6,425 nt of DNA from Crocinitomicaceae bacterium. Lineage in GTDB: Bacteria > Bacteroidota > Bacteroidia > Flavobacteriales_D > Crocinitomicaceae. The stretch spans positions 15,239 through 21,663 of the forward strand of contig DORI01000152.1 in assembly GCA_003512365.1 (NCBI GenBank). Direction: 5' to 3'. Both the position numbers and the translations under genes were made by a program. Position 1 is the first letter of the stretch; each line of letters opens with the position of its first letter. Shown in pieces: positions 5,605 to 6,425 of this stretch. The notes below the pieces were generated by a model, which was not told the origin of the DNA, did no database searches, and saw only the letters and a program-made list of their open reading frames with translations.

Positions 5605-5625
5605 GTAAAACATATAAAAAAAGTG

Positions 5626-6282
5626 TTAATTTTTAACGGCCCTTGTCATTTCACGCTTTCCTGGTGGGCCAGGTAAGGTTTCTACAAAGCAACCGAGTTC
5701 TTTTAAATCTCTTTTTAGTTGACCTTTCGCACAATATGTAACAAAAAAGCCGTCTTTTTTCAACATACAAAATACCCTTTCTAAGGTTTCTTTTCTCCAC
5801 ATTTCTTCTTGCGCTCTTGGACCAAAAGCATCGTAATAAATTAAATCAAACTTATCTTCTGTTTCCCACTCCTGTATTTTAGTATGTATTTTTTTTAAAG
5901 TAAAATCATTCGTGATTTTTGTTTCTTTATCCCAAGATGCCATGATAAGACGCTCATATATTTCGGAAGAATTTTCCAAATGCATCACGTAATTGAGTGC
6001 TTCGTGCAAGGATTGCTCTATTGGAAAAGCTTCTATTCCTATGTATCTTATTGAATTATTCTCAGAGAAAAGACATGATAATAAGCAATTCAAGCCTGTT
6101 CCCCACCCGACCTCAAGGATATTTATCGGATAATTTTTATTTAACAGCGGATTCAACCCATGATTAATAAATACATGACGTGCCTCTTGAATAGCGCCAT
6201 GATGCGAATGGTAATTTTCGTTTAATTCTGGAATAAATAAGGTATGGGAACCGTCATTCGTTTCTCTTAATTCTACTTTCAT
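5626..6282 (-). CDS. mnmD: tRNA (mnm5s2U34)-methyltransferase, MnmD type (stand-alone MnmC methyltransferase domain)
   Basis: MnmD uses S-adenosylmethionine to make the last methylation of mnm5s2U at the wobble position of tRNAs for Lys, Glu and Gln. The 218 residues contain the N-terminal family block YHSHHGAIQEARHVFINHGL (24-43), the SAM-binding motif LEVGWGTGLN (56-65, where the usual aromatic is Trp rather than Phe), IGIEAFP (81-87, ribose contact), DAFGPRAQEEMW (151-162, the Asp-Ala-Phe-x-Pro active-site motif) and the C-terminal VTYCAKGQ...LPGPPGKREM (181-212). The FAD-dependent oxidase half found in E. coli MnmC is absent, as is usual in Bacteroidota and some Firmicutes, so the substrate nm5U would come from the ammonium pathway of MnmE/MnmG. 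The start ATG overlaps the stop of the upstream O-methyltransferase gene (ATGA), pointing to translational coupling. No promoter of its own is seen. Confidence 0.92.
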   Translation of the reverse strand: MKVELRETNDGSHTLFIPELNENYHSHHGAIQEARHVFINHGLNPLLNKNYPINILEVGWGTGLNCLLSCLFSENNSIRYIGIEAFPIEQSLHEALNYVMHLENSSEIYERLIMASWDKETKITNDFTLKKIHTKIQEWETEDKFDLIYYDAFGPRAQEEMWRKETLERVFCMLKKDGFFVTYCAKGQLKRDLKELGCFVETLPGPPGKREMTRAVKN

Positions 6283-6425
6283 TTTTTCCTTACTAATGAT
6301 AAACCATCTCGAATTGGCAACAAGACACTCTCAACGCGCTGATCATTGCGCACAAAATCGTTAAACTCTCTTATAAGAACAGTGTCCTTATCATTTTTAT
6401 CGTCTTGAATAACTTTTCCTGACCA
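6279..6425 (-). CDS. O-methyltransferase, SAM-dependent (C-terminal end, cut by window edge)
   Basis: Hand translation of the minus strand gives 48 residues and a TGA stop. The sequence WSGKVI, an Asp/Lys-rich linker, IREFNDFVRNDQRVES and finally LLPIRDGLSLVRKK matches the C-terminal end of the caffeoyl-CoA O-methyltransferase-like family (about 210-220 residues), where NxLWSGKV follows a core strand and LPIRDGL forms the last strand pair. The catalytic SAM-binding core lies outside the window. Bacterial members act on small catechol-like molecules or, in some cases, on tRNA (TrmR-type), so the substrate is open. The stop codon overlaps the mnmD start by four bases (ATGA), making this the upstream gene of a two-gene or longer operon; its pairing with mnmD would fit a tRNA role, but that is inference. 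Confidence 0.83.
   Translation of the reverse strand, partial: WSGKVIQDDKNDKDTVLIREFNDFVRNDQRVESVLLPIRDGLSLVRKK

Noticed and set aside
5512..5625. Possible attachment site, IS remnant or CRISPR-like array in the non-coding stretch after the NUDIX gene
   Set aside because: No target duplications, transposase fragment, tRNA or regularly spaced repeats are present; the AGTTTT recurrences are short and irregular.
1..6425. Defence, secretion or biosynthetic gene cluster
   Set aside because: All recognised genes are housekeeping families on alternating strands with similar composition; nothing indicates a genomic island.

Overview
The window is AT-rich, densely coded DNA that looks like an ordinary chromosomal segment of a Bacteroidota bacterium, most likely of flavobacterial type. 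Four things point there: a 728-residue type III glutamine synthetase, a DUF5522 protein, a stand-alone MnmD-type tRNA methyltransferase without its oxidase half, and several TAnnTTTG boxes (the -7 element of the Bacteroidota primary sigma factor) in place of E. coli-type promoters. No Shine-Dalgarno sequences are evident, which also fits. The lineage is inferred from protein features only.

Layout. Bases 1-455 (minus) hold the N-terminal half of a PLP enzyme of the ACC deaminase/D-cysteine desulfhydrase family. Its 5' end overlaps, head to head, a small Cys-rich DUF5522 gene (434-631, plus), which in turn overlaps by 7 bp the 3' end of a short PlsC-type acyltransferase (625-1167, minus). A 42-bp divergent gap follows, then an unrecognised membrane-anchored protein of 421 residues (1210-2475, plus). 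A strong hairpin (2480-2514) separates it from glnN (2535-4721, minus). The 151-bp region between glnN and a divergent CoA-type NUDIX hydrolase (4873-5475, plus) carries promoter boxes, an inverted repeat and a tandem 9-mer. After the NUDIX gene comes a 150-bp non-coding stretch with a terminator hairpin and, on the minus strand, a well-spaced promoter that could drive a short RNA. The right end holds mnmD (5626-6282, minus), translationally coupled by ATGA to the C-terminus of an O-methyltransferase (6279-6425, minus, cut by the window edge).

The genes do not form one pathway. They cover nitrogen assimilation (glnN), amino-acid breakdown (PLP enzyme), lipid acylation, nucleotide/CoA housekeeping (NUDIX) and tRNA wobble-uridine modification (mnmD). 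Only the O-methyltransferase-mnmD pair looks like a true operon; most other genes are single units on alternating strands. I see no mobile element, CRISPR array, tRNA, rRNA or defence system. The best candidate for something undescribed is the putative ~95-nt minus-strand RNA between the NUDIX gene and mnmD. Next come the operator-like repeats upstream of glnN and the -7 boxes lying four bases from start codons, which suggest leaderless mRNAs.
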